Source: Porticoccus sp041395745
GTDB lineage: Bacteria > Pseudomonadota > Gammaproteobacteria > Pseudomonadales > Porticoccaceae
NCBI GenBank assembly: GCA_041395745.1
Contig: JAWKZV010000003.1
Span: 248,001-312,000, forward strand
Length of the DNA stretch: 64,000 nt
Direction: 5' to 3'
Under the pieces are notes generated by a model. That model had not been told where the DNA came from and searched no databases. It was given only the letters and a program-made list of their open reading frames with translations. Within the stretch, counting starts at the first letter, position 1; each line of letters starts with the position of its first letter. Positions 31,652 to 39,493 of this stretch are shown piece by piece. A program made the position numbers and the translations under genes.

Positions 31652-32395
31652 ATGCTCAATGCCCCGCGCCGCTCTCTCAGCGCCATCCTGCTGACCGCAT
31701 TCTGCCTGCTCGCCGGCCCTGCGCTGGCAGCCGGTACCGATGCGGCACTGCAACCCTACCGGCTGTCCTATGCCGCCACCATGAATGGCATGGATATCAA
31801 CGCCTGGCGCCAGCTGAGCATCAACGGTGACAACTACCAACTGGTCACCAGTGCAAAGAACATGCTCGGCAGCATTACCGAAGAGGGAAAATTCACCCTC
31901 GACGGCAAGGGTGTCATTGTCGACCAGGGCTATCAGTACGAGCGCAACATCATCGGCATGAAAAAGGAGGAAGAACTCTCCTACGACCGCACTGCCGGTG
32001 TCGCCAACTACGAAAGCAAAAAGAAAAAGCGCCAGGTAAAACTGGATGGCAATTACCTCAACCAGCTTTCCTACCAGATACAACTTCAGCGCGATCTGCT
32101 CAACGGCGTCACGGACCTGCAATACCAGGTGATCGCCCGCGGCAGGCTGAAGGACTACAACTTTGAAATTCTCGGCGAGGAAAACCTGCAAACCCCACTG
32201 GGGCCGTTCAAGACGGTTAAGGTGCGGCGAGTACGCGAGGACGACGACCGCGAAACCATCATGTGGTTTGCTCCGTCCCTGAAATATTTACTGGTACAGT
32301 TGTGGCAACACGAAGACGGTGACGATCACAAGCTGGTGATCAAATCCGGAACAATAAATAATCAACCGATCACAGGCGACAACACCAAGCCCTAG
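31652..32395 (+). CDS. DUF3108 exported protein
   Basis: The 247-residue product has an N-terminal signal peptide (MLNAPRRSLSAILLTAFCLL, cleaved near ALA-AGT) and the DUF3108 beta-rich fold: PYRLSYAATMNGMDINAWRQLSINGDNYQLVTSAKN, EEGKFTLDGKGVIVDQGYQYER and a C-terminal KVRRVREDDDRETIMWFAPSLKYLLVQLWQ. These periplasmic or outer-membrane associated proteins are often encoded after purN in gammaproteobacteria; the function is unassigned. Gap of 55 bases after purN and 12 bases before the CDGSH gene suggests it is in the purMN transcript or a sub-operon. Confidence 0.9.
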   Translation: MLNAPRRSLSAILLTAFCLLAGPALAAGTDAALQPYRLSYAATMNGMDINAWRQLSINGDNYQLVTSAKNMLGSITEEGKFTLDGKGVIVDQGYQYERNIIGMKKEEELSYDRTAGVANYESKKKKRQVKLDGNYLNQLSYQIQLQRDLLNGVTDLQYQVIARGRLKDYNFEILGEENLQTPLGPFKTVKVRRVREDDDRETIMWFAPSLKYLLVQLWQHEDGDDHKLVIKSGTINNQPITGDNTKP

Positions 32396-32407
32396 GAGAT
32401 CATACCC

Positions 32408-32641
32408 GTGGCAACACCCCAGATAGGCGGCACCGCTCCCATCGTTACCGAGGTGGTCGAAGGTAAAACCTATTGGTGGTGTGCCTGCGGCAAAAGCGCC
32501 AGCCAGCCCTTCTGCGACGGGTCCCACAGCGGCACTGAATTTACGCCCCTGGCATGGACAGCCCCCAGGACCGGCAAGGTGGCATTCTGCACCTGCAAGC
32601 GCACTGGCAATGCCCCGCTCTGCGACGGTTCTCATACCTGA
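32408..32641 (+). CDS. CDGSH iron-sulphur domain protein
   Basis: A 77-residue product with two CDGSH motifs: CACGKSASQPFCDGSH and CTCKRTGNAPLCDGSH. Each would bind one [2Fe-2S] cluster through three Cys and one His, so this is the tandem mitoNEET-like (CISD3-type) form. Such small proteins take part in iron-sulphur or redox homeostasis. It is the middle of three short-gapped genes (DUF3108, CDGSH, DUF3014) after purMN. Confidence 0.93.
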   Translation: MATPQIGGTAPIVTEVVEGKTYWWCACGKSASQPFCDGSHSGTEFTPLAWTAPRTGKVAFCTCKRTGNAPLCDGSHT

Positions 32642-32659
32642 TTGCAACAGGAGTAACAT

Positions 32660-33529
32660 ATGGAAATCAGACCAGAAGACAGACCGGACGAGCGGCCGGA
32701 AATGACCCCCACCCGCGATACGGTTACCCTCTGGATTGCTCTGGTCCTGGCCGCCATTCTGGTCGGCGGCGGCACCTACTATTTCCTGTTTATGGACGAC
32801 CAGGGTGAAGCCACCGAACAGGTAGTCGAACTCGCGCCCGAACCGGAGCCGCTGCCAACACCGCCAGCTCCACCAGCCGAACTGCCGGACGTCAAAGAAG
32901 AAATCCCCGTCCAGGCGCCGGCCCCGAAAGAGAAAAAAGCCAAACTACCCAGCCTGGATGACAGCGACCAACTGGCCAGGGAACAACTGGCCCAACTCTC
33001 TCCCGACGGCAAACTGGAATCCTGGCTGCCCGGTGACTACATCGTCCGCCGCGGCGTCACCCTGATCGACGGCCTGTCACGGGGCATCGTGCTGCGCAAG
33101 ATGATCAACGCGCCGACCCCGGAAGGCAAATTCCTGGTTCAAAAAGACGGTGCGAAAATCTCCATCGACCCGGCCAACTACCAGCGCTACACCTACCTGG
33201 TGGAAGCCTTCGAGGCCCTTGATACCGACACCATGGTGAAACTGTTCCACCTGCTGCGCCCGCTGATGGAACAGGCCTATGCCGAACTGGGTTATCCCAG
33301 CGAGAAAATGGACAAGGCGGTGATTGCCGCCCTCGACCAGATCCTGGCCACCCCATTCCCCCTGCAACCGGTTTACCTGACAGCGGAATCCGTCAATTAC
33401 AAATTTGCCGACCCCGCCCTGGAAGCCCTGCCGGACCTGCAAAAGCAGCTGATCCGCATGGGGCCGGACAACACCAGACGGGTTCAGGCTAAAGCAAAAG
33501 CTATCCGGGAAGCGCTGCTTCAGCAGTAA
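32660..33529 (+). CDS. DUF3014 membrane-anchored protein
   Basis: The 289-residue product has one transmembrane segment (about residues 22-46), then a Pro/Glu-rich linker (residues 50-95), and a C-terminal domain with LPSLDDSDQLAREQLAQLSPDGKLESWL and GIVLRKMINAPTPEGKFLVQKDGAKISIDPANYQRY, matching DUF3014. The topology fits a periplasmic domain on an inner-membrane anchor. No function is known. It ends the purM-to-DUF3014 gene cluster and is followed by a region of different base composition. Confidence 0.88.
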   Translation: MEIRPEDRPDERPEMTPTRDTVTLWIALVLAAILVGGGTYYFLFMDDQGEATEQVVELAPEPEPLPTPPAPPAELPDVKEEIPVQAPAPKEKKAKLPSLDDSDQLAREQLAQLSPDGKLESWLPGDYIVRRGVTLIDGLSRGIVLRKMINAPTPEGKFLVQKDGAKISIDPANYQRYTYLVEAFEALDTDTMVKLFHLLRPLMEQAYAELGYPSEKMDKAVIAALDQILATPFPLQPVYLTAESVNYKFADPALEALPDLQKQLIRMGPDNTRRVQAKAKAIREALLQQ

Positions 33530-33852
33530 CTTTAAACCCGGTTTTATTTTTCCTAAATTCAGGGTTGCTTTGGGCAAACAACCAGAGCAACTCTGCAATA
33601 ACCAAAGGAATGGTTATGCTCATTTCGCAAGACACCCTCTTCCTTCTGTGTGCTGCTAAAGCACGTCAGCTTTTTTTACCCTACGGGCAAAAAGTTGCCC
33701 CGATAATTCCTGATAAAAAATCAGAACCACGCTACTTTTTTGTAAAAAAAAAGTTAAATGACACCAGGAGAGCCCCGACAACTTGCTATAAGGGTGCCCC
33801 GATAATAATGATTATGAGGTCGAAAACCTCATTAACAGACTGTTAGGCAATC
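33530..33852. other. AT-rich intergenic segment with short repeats and an integron core-site-like end
   Basis: This 323-base gap carries no convincing gene; a 93-codon open frame across it lacks any recognisable feature. It contains a 12-base direct repeat TGCCCCGATAAT at 33696-33707 and 33795-33806 and a hairpin ATGAGGT-CGAAA-ACCTCAT at 33814-33832. A GTTAGGC at 33842-33848 exactly matches the GTTRRRY core site of integron recombination. No inverse core partner or attI is recognisable, and no integrase gene is present in the window. Confidence 0.6.
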
Positions 33853-34398
33853 ATGACCTTAAGATTATTTATATATTTAATTGTTTTTTGCTTCTGTTCG
33901 TCTTCTTGGGCGGAGATTTATGTTTGGGAAGACGAGAGTGGAAAGAAGCATTTCACAGATAGAAAGCATGGTGGTAAAAACCCCGAAAGGTATGATTTAG
34001 GTGTAACCAACTCAATTCCAGAGACCTCAAAATCAAGCAGGGTTCAGCCCATTTATGATGATAGATCATCGAAGGTTAGAGGATACGCTAGCGGAGATAT
34101 TCCACGATATTTATGTGACCCACTAGTTCAAGACAATTGCAAAATGGATTTCTCTTTATTGGTTGGTGTAATTGAAGATATTAAGTTGTTAAAACCTAGG
34201 CTAAGTAGTTCGGCATATCAGGTGATGTCTGGCTACTATAATAATGGAACCTCGATTTGGGAAGTTAATGTGTGCCTGAATGAATGGAAAAAAGGACAGG
34301 GGTGTTCGAAAAACATTCATTATGTGGCATTGAACACTTATTATCCGGTTTACTTTGCCATCTCAAATACACAAGATTCAATATTACAATTTAAATAA
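33853..34398 (+). CDS. Small exported DUF4124-like protein, cassette-like gene
   Basis: The AT-rich gene encodes 181 residues with a signal peptide (RLFIYLIVFCFCSSSWA) followed by EIYVWEDESGKKHFTDRKHGGKN, a DUF4124-like motif. The rest, with three or four cysteines (YLCDPLVQDNC, CLNEWKKGQGC), matches nothing I know. It begins five bases after a GTTAGGC core-like site and ends five bases before an attC-like palindrome. I infer it is a mobile gene cassette. Codon use and base composition differ from the surrounding chromosome. Confidence 0.7.
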   Translation: MTLRLFIYLIVFCFCSSSWAEIYVWEDESGKKHFTDRKHGGKNPERYDLGVTNSIPETSKSSRVQPIYDDRSSKVRGYASGDIPRYLCDPLVQDNCKMDFSLLVGVIEDIKLLKPRLSSSAYQVMSGYYNNGTSIWEVNVCLNEWKKGQGCSKNIHYVALNTYYPVYFAISNTQDSILQFK

Positions 34399-34402
34399 CC
34401 AT

Positions 34403-34483
34403 GCCTAACAAAGCCAAGCAAAACTGCGACGAATAACGGGACTGGACCTCGCCACTGCTCGGCCTTTGTTGGCGGCGTTATGA
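34403..34483 (+). mobile_element. Integron attC-like recombination site
   Basis: The site starts GCCTAAC (34403-34409), an exact RYYYAAC inverse core, and the left arm GCCTAACAAAGCCAAGCA pairs with the right arm TGCTCGGCCTTTGTTGGC (34457-34474). They match nearly completely, with one extra base on each side, which gives the folded hairpin with bulged bases typical of attC. The end GCGTTATG at 34475-34482 stands where the right core G-TT is expected (consensus GTTRRRY not met exactly). Length of about 80 bases is in the normal attC range. No integrase gene is present. Confidence 0.6.
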
Positions 34484-34773
34484 ATCCAAGGAATGAGATG
34501 AAAAATAAAGAAGAGCGATCTATCTGGACAAGACTGCTAAGAGCAATCTCTTCGCTAGCTCTAATTGGCGCAACAACTTATATCGTTGTTGCCGGGTTCA
34601 ACCTGATAGCTACTTTAGTACTCATTTCATCTTTTGCGGGCATCGCAACTCCAGCTGTGATGGCTGCTGAAAGTGTTCTAGAGTGCGTCACAGGTTTCTT
34701 CGAAATTCTCCTGGAAGGTGTGCTTTCTATTTTCGAGTTAATCGGCGATATTTTTGGCTCAATATTCGGGTGA
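34480..34773 (+). CDS. Small membrane protein of unknown function, cassette-like gene
   Basis: The ATG lies within the attC-like end (GTTATG). The product, 97 residues, begins MNPRNEMKNKEERSIWTRLL and has hydrophobic segments at about residues 26-43 and 46-65. The C-terminal part (VLECVTGFFEILLEGVLSIFELIGDIFGSIFG) is an amphipathic or hydrophobic tail. No family is recognised. The segment from 34774 to 34845 after the stop carries no clear second attC, only a CATAACGAG-like string. Confidence 0.6.
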   Translation: MNPRNEMKNKEERSIWTRLLRAISSLALIGATTYIVVAGFNLIATLVLISSFAGIATPAVMAAESVLECVTGFFEILLEGVLSIFELIGDIFGSIFG

Positions 34774-34845
34774 TTCGTGCTACTAGCCATTCATAACGAG
34801 TTACTCAAGTTCATTCTGTAGCTCCCCCGCTTTGATGGATATCCC

Positions 34846-35526
34846 ATGAGTTTTGATAAAATCATTTTATTATTATTCCTCGCGCTGATACCCTGCTTCT
34901 TTTACTGGAACAAGAAGAAGGCTCAACTTGCATTTATTGATAACTACCGCTTCAGCTCCTCTATCGGCAAAAAGGTCCAGAATAAATATCCCCACTTGAC
35001 TCAAGACCAAATCGATCTGGTCATAAAGGGGCTCCGGGATTATTTTTATATTTGTAATCAGGCAAAGCGAAGGATGGTTGCAATGCCATCTCAGGTTGTT
35101 GATGTCGCCTGGCATGAATTCATTCTTTTCACCAGGCCATACCAGATATTTTGTAAAAAGGCCCTAGGCAGGTTTCTTCACCATACGCCCACAGAAGCCA
35201 TGCGGACTCAGACGTTGGCACAAGATGGAATAAAACGCGCCTGGCGACTGGCATGCACCAGAAGCAATATTAACCCCTCCACGCCTACACGCTTGCCATT
35301 ACTCTTTGCGATTGATTCCCTACTCGGCATAGAAGATGGCTTTAAATATTCTTTAGATTGCAAAGATAAATCGTCACCGCTCTATGGTGATGGCTACTGC
35401 GCGGGGCACATCGGCTGCGCTTCTGGATGTACGGGTGATTCTGGCGCCACTTCAGGTTCTGGTGGCTTTTCTGATGGCTGTGGCGGAGATTCCAGCAGCT
35501 GTGGCGGGAGCTGTGGCGGAGATTAA
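34846..35526 (+). CDS. GRDP-like domain protein with Gly/Cys-rich tail
   Basis: The 226-residue product has an N-terminal hydrophobic segment (residues 5-20), a central region VDVAWHEFILFTRPYQIFCKKALGRFLHHTP resembling the W-H motif of glycine-rich domain proteins (DUF1399/GRDP-like), and a C-terminal tail rich in Gly, Ser and Cys (GSGGFSDGCGGDSSSCGGSCGGD). The tail resembles those of TIGR04222-type membrane proteins. Its function is unknown. It is AT-rich compared with its neighbours and follows the cassette-like genes; I infer it belongs to the same acquired segment. The tail may bind metal or be disordered; the sequence does not show which. Confidence 0.65.
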   Translation: MSFDKIILLLFLALIPCFFYWNKKKAQLAFIDNYRFSSSIGKKVQNKYPHLTQDQIDLVIKGLRDYFYICNQAKRRMVAMPSQVVDVAWHEFILFTRPYQIFCKKALGRFLHHTPTEAMRTQTLAQDGIKRAWRLACTRSNINPSTPTRLPLLFAIDSLLGIEDGFKYSLDCKDKSSPLYGDGYCAGHIGCASGCTGDSGATSGSGGFSDGCGGDSSSCGGSCGGD

Positions 35527-35624
35527 TTGAGTAACGTTTTCACCCACAAAAAGTCCGTATCCCCACTACACTTTGGTTTTGGAACCCTGGCTTTAGCCAC
35601 GAACCACTTTCCACACATCCGCGT

Positions 35625-36422
35625 ATGAATAACTTACCCAAAGCACTGTTTCTCTCCCACGGTGGAGGCCCTATGCCCCTGCTGGGTGATCCCGGGCACC
35701 GGGAAATGATCGCCTGCCTGGAAAAAACTGCCGCACGTATACCCAGGCCAGATGCACTACTGGTGGTCAGCGCCCACTGGGAGGAGCAGATTCCCACCAT
35801 TACGTCGGCACAGAGCCCCTCCCTGATCTATGACTACTACGGTTTTCCGGAGGAGTCCTATCGAATTCAATATCCCTGCCCCGGAGAACCTTCCCTGGCC
35901 GGTGACATACATCGGTTACTGGGAAACGCTGGAATCGAGGCCAGGTTGGATGAGGACCGAGGTTTTGATCACGGCCTGTTCGTACCCCTGAAGATCATGT
36001 ATCCCGGGGCCAATATCCCCTGTGTTCAGCTATCGCTGGTCAACGACCTCAATCCCGCCCGCCACATCGAGATAGGCCGTGCCCTCCAGGCACTGAGTCA
36101 ACAAAATGTATTGGTGATTGGCTCCGGCTTTTCCTTCCATAACTTGAAAGCCTTTTTTGCCGCGACGACTACCGAGTCTCGGAACCTTAACCACTCGTTT
36201 GAGGAATGGTTGGCAGATGCCTGCTGCAATCCTGACTACTCCGAAGTGGAGAGGGCTTCAAAGCTGATTCATTGGGCGGACGCACCGGGCGCACGCTTTT
36301 GCCACCCCCGGGAGGAACATCTGTTGCCATTGCACGTCTGTTACGGCGCTGCCCAGTCGCCTTGCCCCGAACAGTTTTCCCTAACTATCCTTAACAGGGA
36401 ATGCAGCATGTACCTGTGGTGA
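35625..36422 (+). CDS. DODA-type extradiol ring-cleavage dioxygenase family protein (YgiD/LigB)
   Basis: The 265-residue product opens LPKALFLSHGGGPMPLLGDPGHREM and has the active-site histidines of the LigB/DODA family: SHGGG, LLVVSAHWEE, RGFDHGLFVPLKIMYP and HPREEHLLPLHVCYG. Proteins of this type coordinate a divalent metal (Fe or Zn) and cleave catechol-like rings; Escherichia coli YgiD acts on DOPA. Substrate here is not known. No aromatic-degradation genes flank it. The start at 35625 was chosen from the MNNLPKALFLSHGGG block. Confidence 0.92.
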   Translation: MNNLPKALFLSHGGGPMPLLGDPGHREMIACLEKTAARIPRPDALLVVSAHWEEQIPTITSAQSPSLIYDYYGFPEESYRIQYPCPGEPSLAGDIHRLLGNAGIEARLDEDRGFDHGLFVPLKIMYPGANIPCVQLSLVNDLNPARHIEIGRALQALSQQNVLVIGSGFSFHNLKAFFAATTTESRNLNHSFEEWLADACCNPDYSEVERASKLIHWADAPGARFCHPREEHLLPLHVCYGAAQSPCPEQFSLTILNRECSMYLW

Positions 36423-36474
36423 ACTGTTTGCTGTTTACGGAAAGCCAACACAATGATCGAGTGCGCCGAGATCA

Positions 36475-36762
36475 ATGAAAATGCATGACCATATTCTTCA
36501 CCCCACCCACTGCTTCTGCCAGGTTTCCGACGCGGATCTACGCCCGTGGGTGGAAAAGAGGTATATCGAGTGCTGTTCCACCCTGGAGCTGATGAACTCA
36601 ACGGATGATCCCTACGAGCAGGAACTGATCAGTATTGTCGCCTTGCTCGACGTGGACGATGACACCCTGCTGGAGATGATGGGGGACGTCCACTTGCCCC
36701 ACCACCACATCCTTCACTGCCGAGAAAATGCCCGGCGGATTCTGGGACTGCTTGATCGCTAA
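36475..36762 (+). CDS. Small His/Cys-rich protein of unknown function
   Basis: This 95-residue product is rich in His and Cys (HDHILHPTHCFC near the N-terminus, CC in YIECCSTLE, and HLPHHHILHC near the C-terminus), a pattern suggesting metal binding, though no family is recognised. It lies 52 bases after the dioxygenase gene on the same strand, which may indicate co-transcription. Composition is like the chromosome. The open frame is short, but the protein-like amino-acid makeup and the clear codon use favour a real gene. Confidence 0.5.
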   Translation: MKMHDHILHPTHCFCQVSDADLRPWVEKRYIECCSTLELMNSTDDPYEQELISIVALLDVDDDTLLEMMGDVHLPHHHILHCRENARRILGLLDR

Positions 36763-36838
36763 AGTCATAAGGGGTAAGTGACAGCTCACTTCGCTCCTTC
36801 TCCTCCAGTACCTTCATAGCACTGCCGGGAACCGGTAG

Positions 36839-37216
36839 TTACAGGTATCCGATGTGATCTGTCTCCGCCATGAAGTGGCGGTAGTCGCAGGTCAGCTCAT
36901 CGCCGGGATGGATATCCCGGGTCGCCCAGCCCACACCCACTTCCGTGAAATCCACATTGGGATTGCGGTCGTGGTTCATGTACTTGCCCATGGTGGACTC
37001 GTAGTAGAGCAGGCCGCCCTTCTCCGGCTGGTACAGGTGAATCTCCAGCTCCTCGCGCACCGAGGGCGGCAGCCTCTCGAATTCCTGCTCACTGAAAGTC
37101 AGATCGAACTGCGGGTGGTATTCCCACACTTTGGCGCCCTTGGGGATGTATTCCCTGGCGAAAACGCCGAGACCGTGAATGTCACTTTTTTCCAGATAGG
37201 TGGGCACGATAATCAT
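36839..37216 (-). CDS. SET-domain protein (protein lysine methyltransferase fold)
   Basis: From the ATG at 37216, preceded by GGGGAA, the product of 125 residues has the SET core: SDIHGLGVFAREYIPKGAKVWEYHP, LYYESTMGKYMNHDRNPNV and ATRDIHPGDELTCDYRHF. The NHDRNPN and D-Y motifs are the usual SAM-binding and catalytic segments. Stand-alone bacterial SET proteins of this length are mostly without known substrates. The frame extends to 37369, but the upstream residues are not conserved. The gene is convergent with the 36475 gene and divergent from the SirB gene. Confidence 0.87.
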   Translation of the reverse strand: MIIVPTYLEKSDIHGLGVFAREYIPKGAKVWEYHPQFDLTFSEQEFERLPPSVREELEIHLYQPEKGGLLYYESTMGKYMNHDRNPNVDFTEVGVGWATRDIHPGDELTCDYRHFMAETDHIGYL

Positions 37217-37452
37217 GGATTCCCCGCGCGGAAAGATGGCCAAAAACCCTGTGGATATTGGGCGGATTCTGCGCCGGGTAATGGCGTTTGAATATAGCCC
37301 CCAGCGAGCTTTTTTGCGGACGGAGAGACCACCATTTATCCCGGATTTCACTTGCAAAAAACCCGGCAATTCTTCACTTCCGTTTATGCTGGGTTCATCT
37401 CCATGAAATCGTTAAGATGCCCCTGCGACTCAACTGACACAAGAAGCAGACC

Positions 37453-37824
37453 ATGTACCTCACCATCAAGCACGCCCACATGACCTTTGCCATGATCAGC
37501 ATCTGCCTGTTCATGTTGCGCGCCAGCTGGTCAGTAATGGAGTCGCCACAGCTGCAACGGAGATGGGTGAAGATCGTCCCCCACCTGAACGACACCCTGC
37601 TGCTGAGCTGCGCCATCTACCTGATGACCGCCAGCGGCCAGTACCCGTTCGCCCAGAGCTGGCTCACCGCCAAGCTGCTGGCACTGTTCGCCTATATCGG
37701 GGTGGGTACTTTTGCGATCAAGCGCGGCAAGACAGCAGGCAGCCGACTGCTGTTCAGTCTGATGGCTGCAGCTATTTTCTGCTATATCTTCGCGGTAGCG
37801 ATCACTCACTCACCCTGGTTATAA
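37453..37824 (+). CDS. SirB family membrane protein
   Basis: The 123-residue protein has four hydrophobic helices and the SirB2 pattern: MYLTIKHAHMTFAMISICLFMLR, RWVKIVPHLNDTLLLSCAIYLM, AKLLALFAYIGVGTFAIKRGKTAGSRLLFSL and a final helix ending ITHSPWL. The His in helix 1 and PH-ND in the loop are conserved. SirB2 is a small inner-membrane protein of unknown function, usually near prmC or sirB1, which are not here. The gene is convergent with dcd (43-base gap). Confidence 0.87.
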   Translation: MYLTIKHAHMTFAMISICLFMLRASWSVMESPQLQRRWVKIVPHLNDTLLLSCAIYLMTASGQYPFAQSWLTAKLLALFAYIGVGTFAIKRGKTAGSRLLFSLMAAAIFCYIFAVAITHSPWL

Positions 37825-37866
37825 ACCGGGGCGAGCAACGAGCTGCAGCAATGGAAAACCTGGTGA

Positions 37867-38439
37867 TCAGGCCTTGGGCAGGGTAACGCCGGTCTGGCCC
37901 TGGTATTTGCCGCCGCGATCCCGGTAGGAGGTTTCGCAGACCTCATCGGATTCAAAGAACAGCATCTGTGCCACCCCTTCGTTGGCGTAGATTTTCGCCG
38001 GCAGGTTGGTGGTGTTGGAGAATTCCAGGGTCACGTGGCCTTCCCATTCCGGTTCCAGCGGGGTGACGTTGACGATGATGCCGCAGCGGGCATAGGTGGA
38101 TTTGCCGAGGCATATGGTGAGCACAGTGCGCGGGATGCGGAAGTACTCCACGGTGCGCGCCAGGGCAAAGGAGTTGGGCGGAATGATGCAGTATTCCCCC
38201 TGCACGTCCACAAAGGCGTCGTTATCGAAGTTTTTCGGGTCGACGGTTTTGGAGTGGATGTTGGTGAAGATCTTGAATTCATCTGCGCAGCGCACATCGT
38301 AGCCGTAGCTGGACACCCCGTAGGAAATCACCTTCTGGCCGTTGGGGTCAGGCTGGCGTACCTGTTTGCCCTGGAATGGCTCGATCATGCCGTGCTCCAG
38401 CGCCATGCGGGTGATCCATTTATCGGATTTGATGCTCAT
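37867..38439 (-). CDS. dcd: dCTP deaminase
   Basis: The 190-residue product has the dCTP deaminase/dUTPase fold: MSIKSDKWITRMALEHGMIEPF, VISYGVSSYGYDVRCADEFKIF, YFRIPRTVLTICLGKSTYARCGIIVNVTPLEPEWEGHVTLEFSNTT, with the catalytic Glu in TLEFSN. It converts dCTP to dUTP, feeding dTTP synthesis. The frame extends two codons upstream; the MSIKSDKW start is the usual one. It follows apbC on the same strand (112-base gap), the neighbours seen in several Pseudomonas-type genomes. Confidence 0.97.
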   Translation of the reverse strand: MSIKSDKWITRMALEHGMIEPFQGKQVRQPDPNGQKVISYGVSSYGYDVRCADEFKIFTNIHSKTVDPKNFDNDAFVDVQGEYCIIPPNSFALARTVEYFRIPRTVLTICLGKSTYARCGIIVNVTPLEPEWEGHVTLEFSNTTNLPAKIYANEGVAQMLFFESDEVCETSYRDRGGKYQGQTGVTLPKA

Positions 38440-38551
38440 AATCACTACTCGGAGTTGGTGACCCTGGAGGGCCGATACTGATGAAAGTGGGCAATGATAC
38501 CGGTTTGCCGCGGCTGGTCAAAGCGTCGCCAGTCCGCGGCTTATTCACCGA

Positions 38552-39379
38552 CTATTCGAAGACGATTTCCGGGCCGGAAGCGGTATTTTCCGGCGGCAGC
38601 AGCCCCATGATTTTCCGGGCGATGTCCCGGTAACTGGACGCCGCGGCGCCGTCCGGGTCGGCCACCACACTGGGGGCGCCGCTGTCCACTTGTTCGCGGA
38701 TACTGCGCTCCAGCGGCAATGCACCGAGCATCCGGGTGCCGTATTCCTCCGCCACTTTCTGACCGCCGCCCTCGCCGAAGATGTGTTCCAGGTGACCACA
38801 CTGGCTGCACTGGTGCACCGCCATGTTCTCGACGATGCCGAGCACCGGAATTTTCACCTTGAGGAACATCTCGATGGCCTTGCGGGCGTCCAGCAGGGCG
38901 ATGTCCTGGGGTGTGGTGACGATCACCGCACCGGCCACCTGCGCCTGCTGTGCCAGTGTCAGCTGGATATCCCCGGTGCCGGGGGGCATGTCCACTACCA
39001 GGTAATCCAGTTCACCCCACAGGGTCTGGTTGAGCAGTTGCAGCAGGGCACCGGTCGCCATGGGACCGCGCCATACCATCGGCGTCTGTTCCGTCACCAG
39101 ATAGCCCATGGACATGGACTTGATGCCGTGGGCCTCCACCGGGGCCAGCAGATTGCCGCCGATCATTTCCGGGCGGGTGCCGGCGGGCACCCCCAGCATC
39201 ATCGGCACACTGGGGCCGTAGATATCGGCATCGATAATACCCACCCGGTTGCCCTCGGCAGCCAGGGCCAGCGCCAGATTGATGGCAGTGGTGGATTTGC
39301 CCACGCCGCCCTTGCCGGAGGCAACGGCGACGATCTGTTTGACCTGGTTCAGGCCGGGAGAAACTGCAGCTTCAGCCAT
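38552..39379 (-). CDS. apbC: Iron-sulphur cluster carrier ApbC/Mrp
   Basis: The 275-residue product has the deviant Walker A SGKGGVGKST (residues 21-30), the switch regions IIDADIYGPSVPMMLG and LVVDMPPGTGDIQLTLAQQ, and the CxxC in VHQCSQCGH that bridges a [4Fe-4S] cluster between two subunits. It carries and transfers iron-sulphur clusters. Missing is the N-terminal DUF59 domain found in longer Mrp proteins. It is divergent from metG, the usual arrangement in gammaproteobacteria, with 114 bases between the two starts. Confidence 0.96.
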   Translation of the reverse strand: MAEAAVSPGLNQVKQIVAVASGKGGVGKSTTAINLALALAAEGNRVGIIDADIYGPSVPMMLGVPAGTRPEMIGGNLLAPVEAHGIKSMSMGYLVTEQTPMVWRGPMATGALLQLLNQTLWGELDYLVVDMPPGTGDIQLTLAQQAQVAGAVIVTTPQDIALLDARKAIEMFLKVKIPVLGIVENMAVHQCSQCGHLEHIFGEGGGQKVAEEYGTRMLGALPLERSIREQVDSGAPSVVADPDGAAASSYRDIARKIMGLLPPENTASGPEIVFE

Positions 39380-39493
39380 TCGCTATCCTCTTGACGGCAG
39401 ATGAAAAACCGGCGGAAAACCGGTATAGTTGCGCCCCTTTATCAACGCTCGACAACTATTCAGTTCACAGCTCAGACCAAAGCAGCCGTAACC

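Noticed and set aside
33565..33846. 93-codon open frame in the AT-rich gap
   Set aside because: No signal, domain or protein-like composition; it overlaps repeats and a hairpin and is not supported by a convincing ribosome-binding site.
34774..34845. Second attC after the small membrane protein
   Set aside because: Only CATAACGAG-like text is seen; no matching inverted arm could be found before the next gene.
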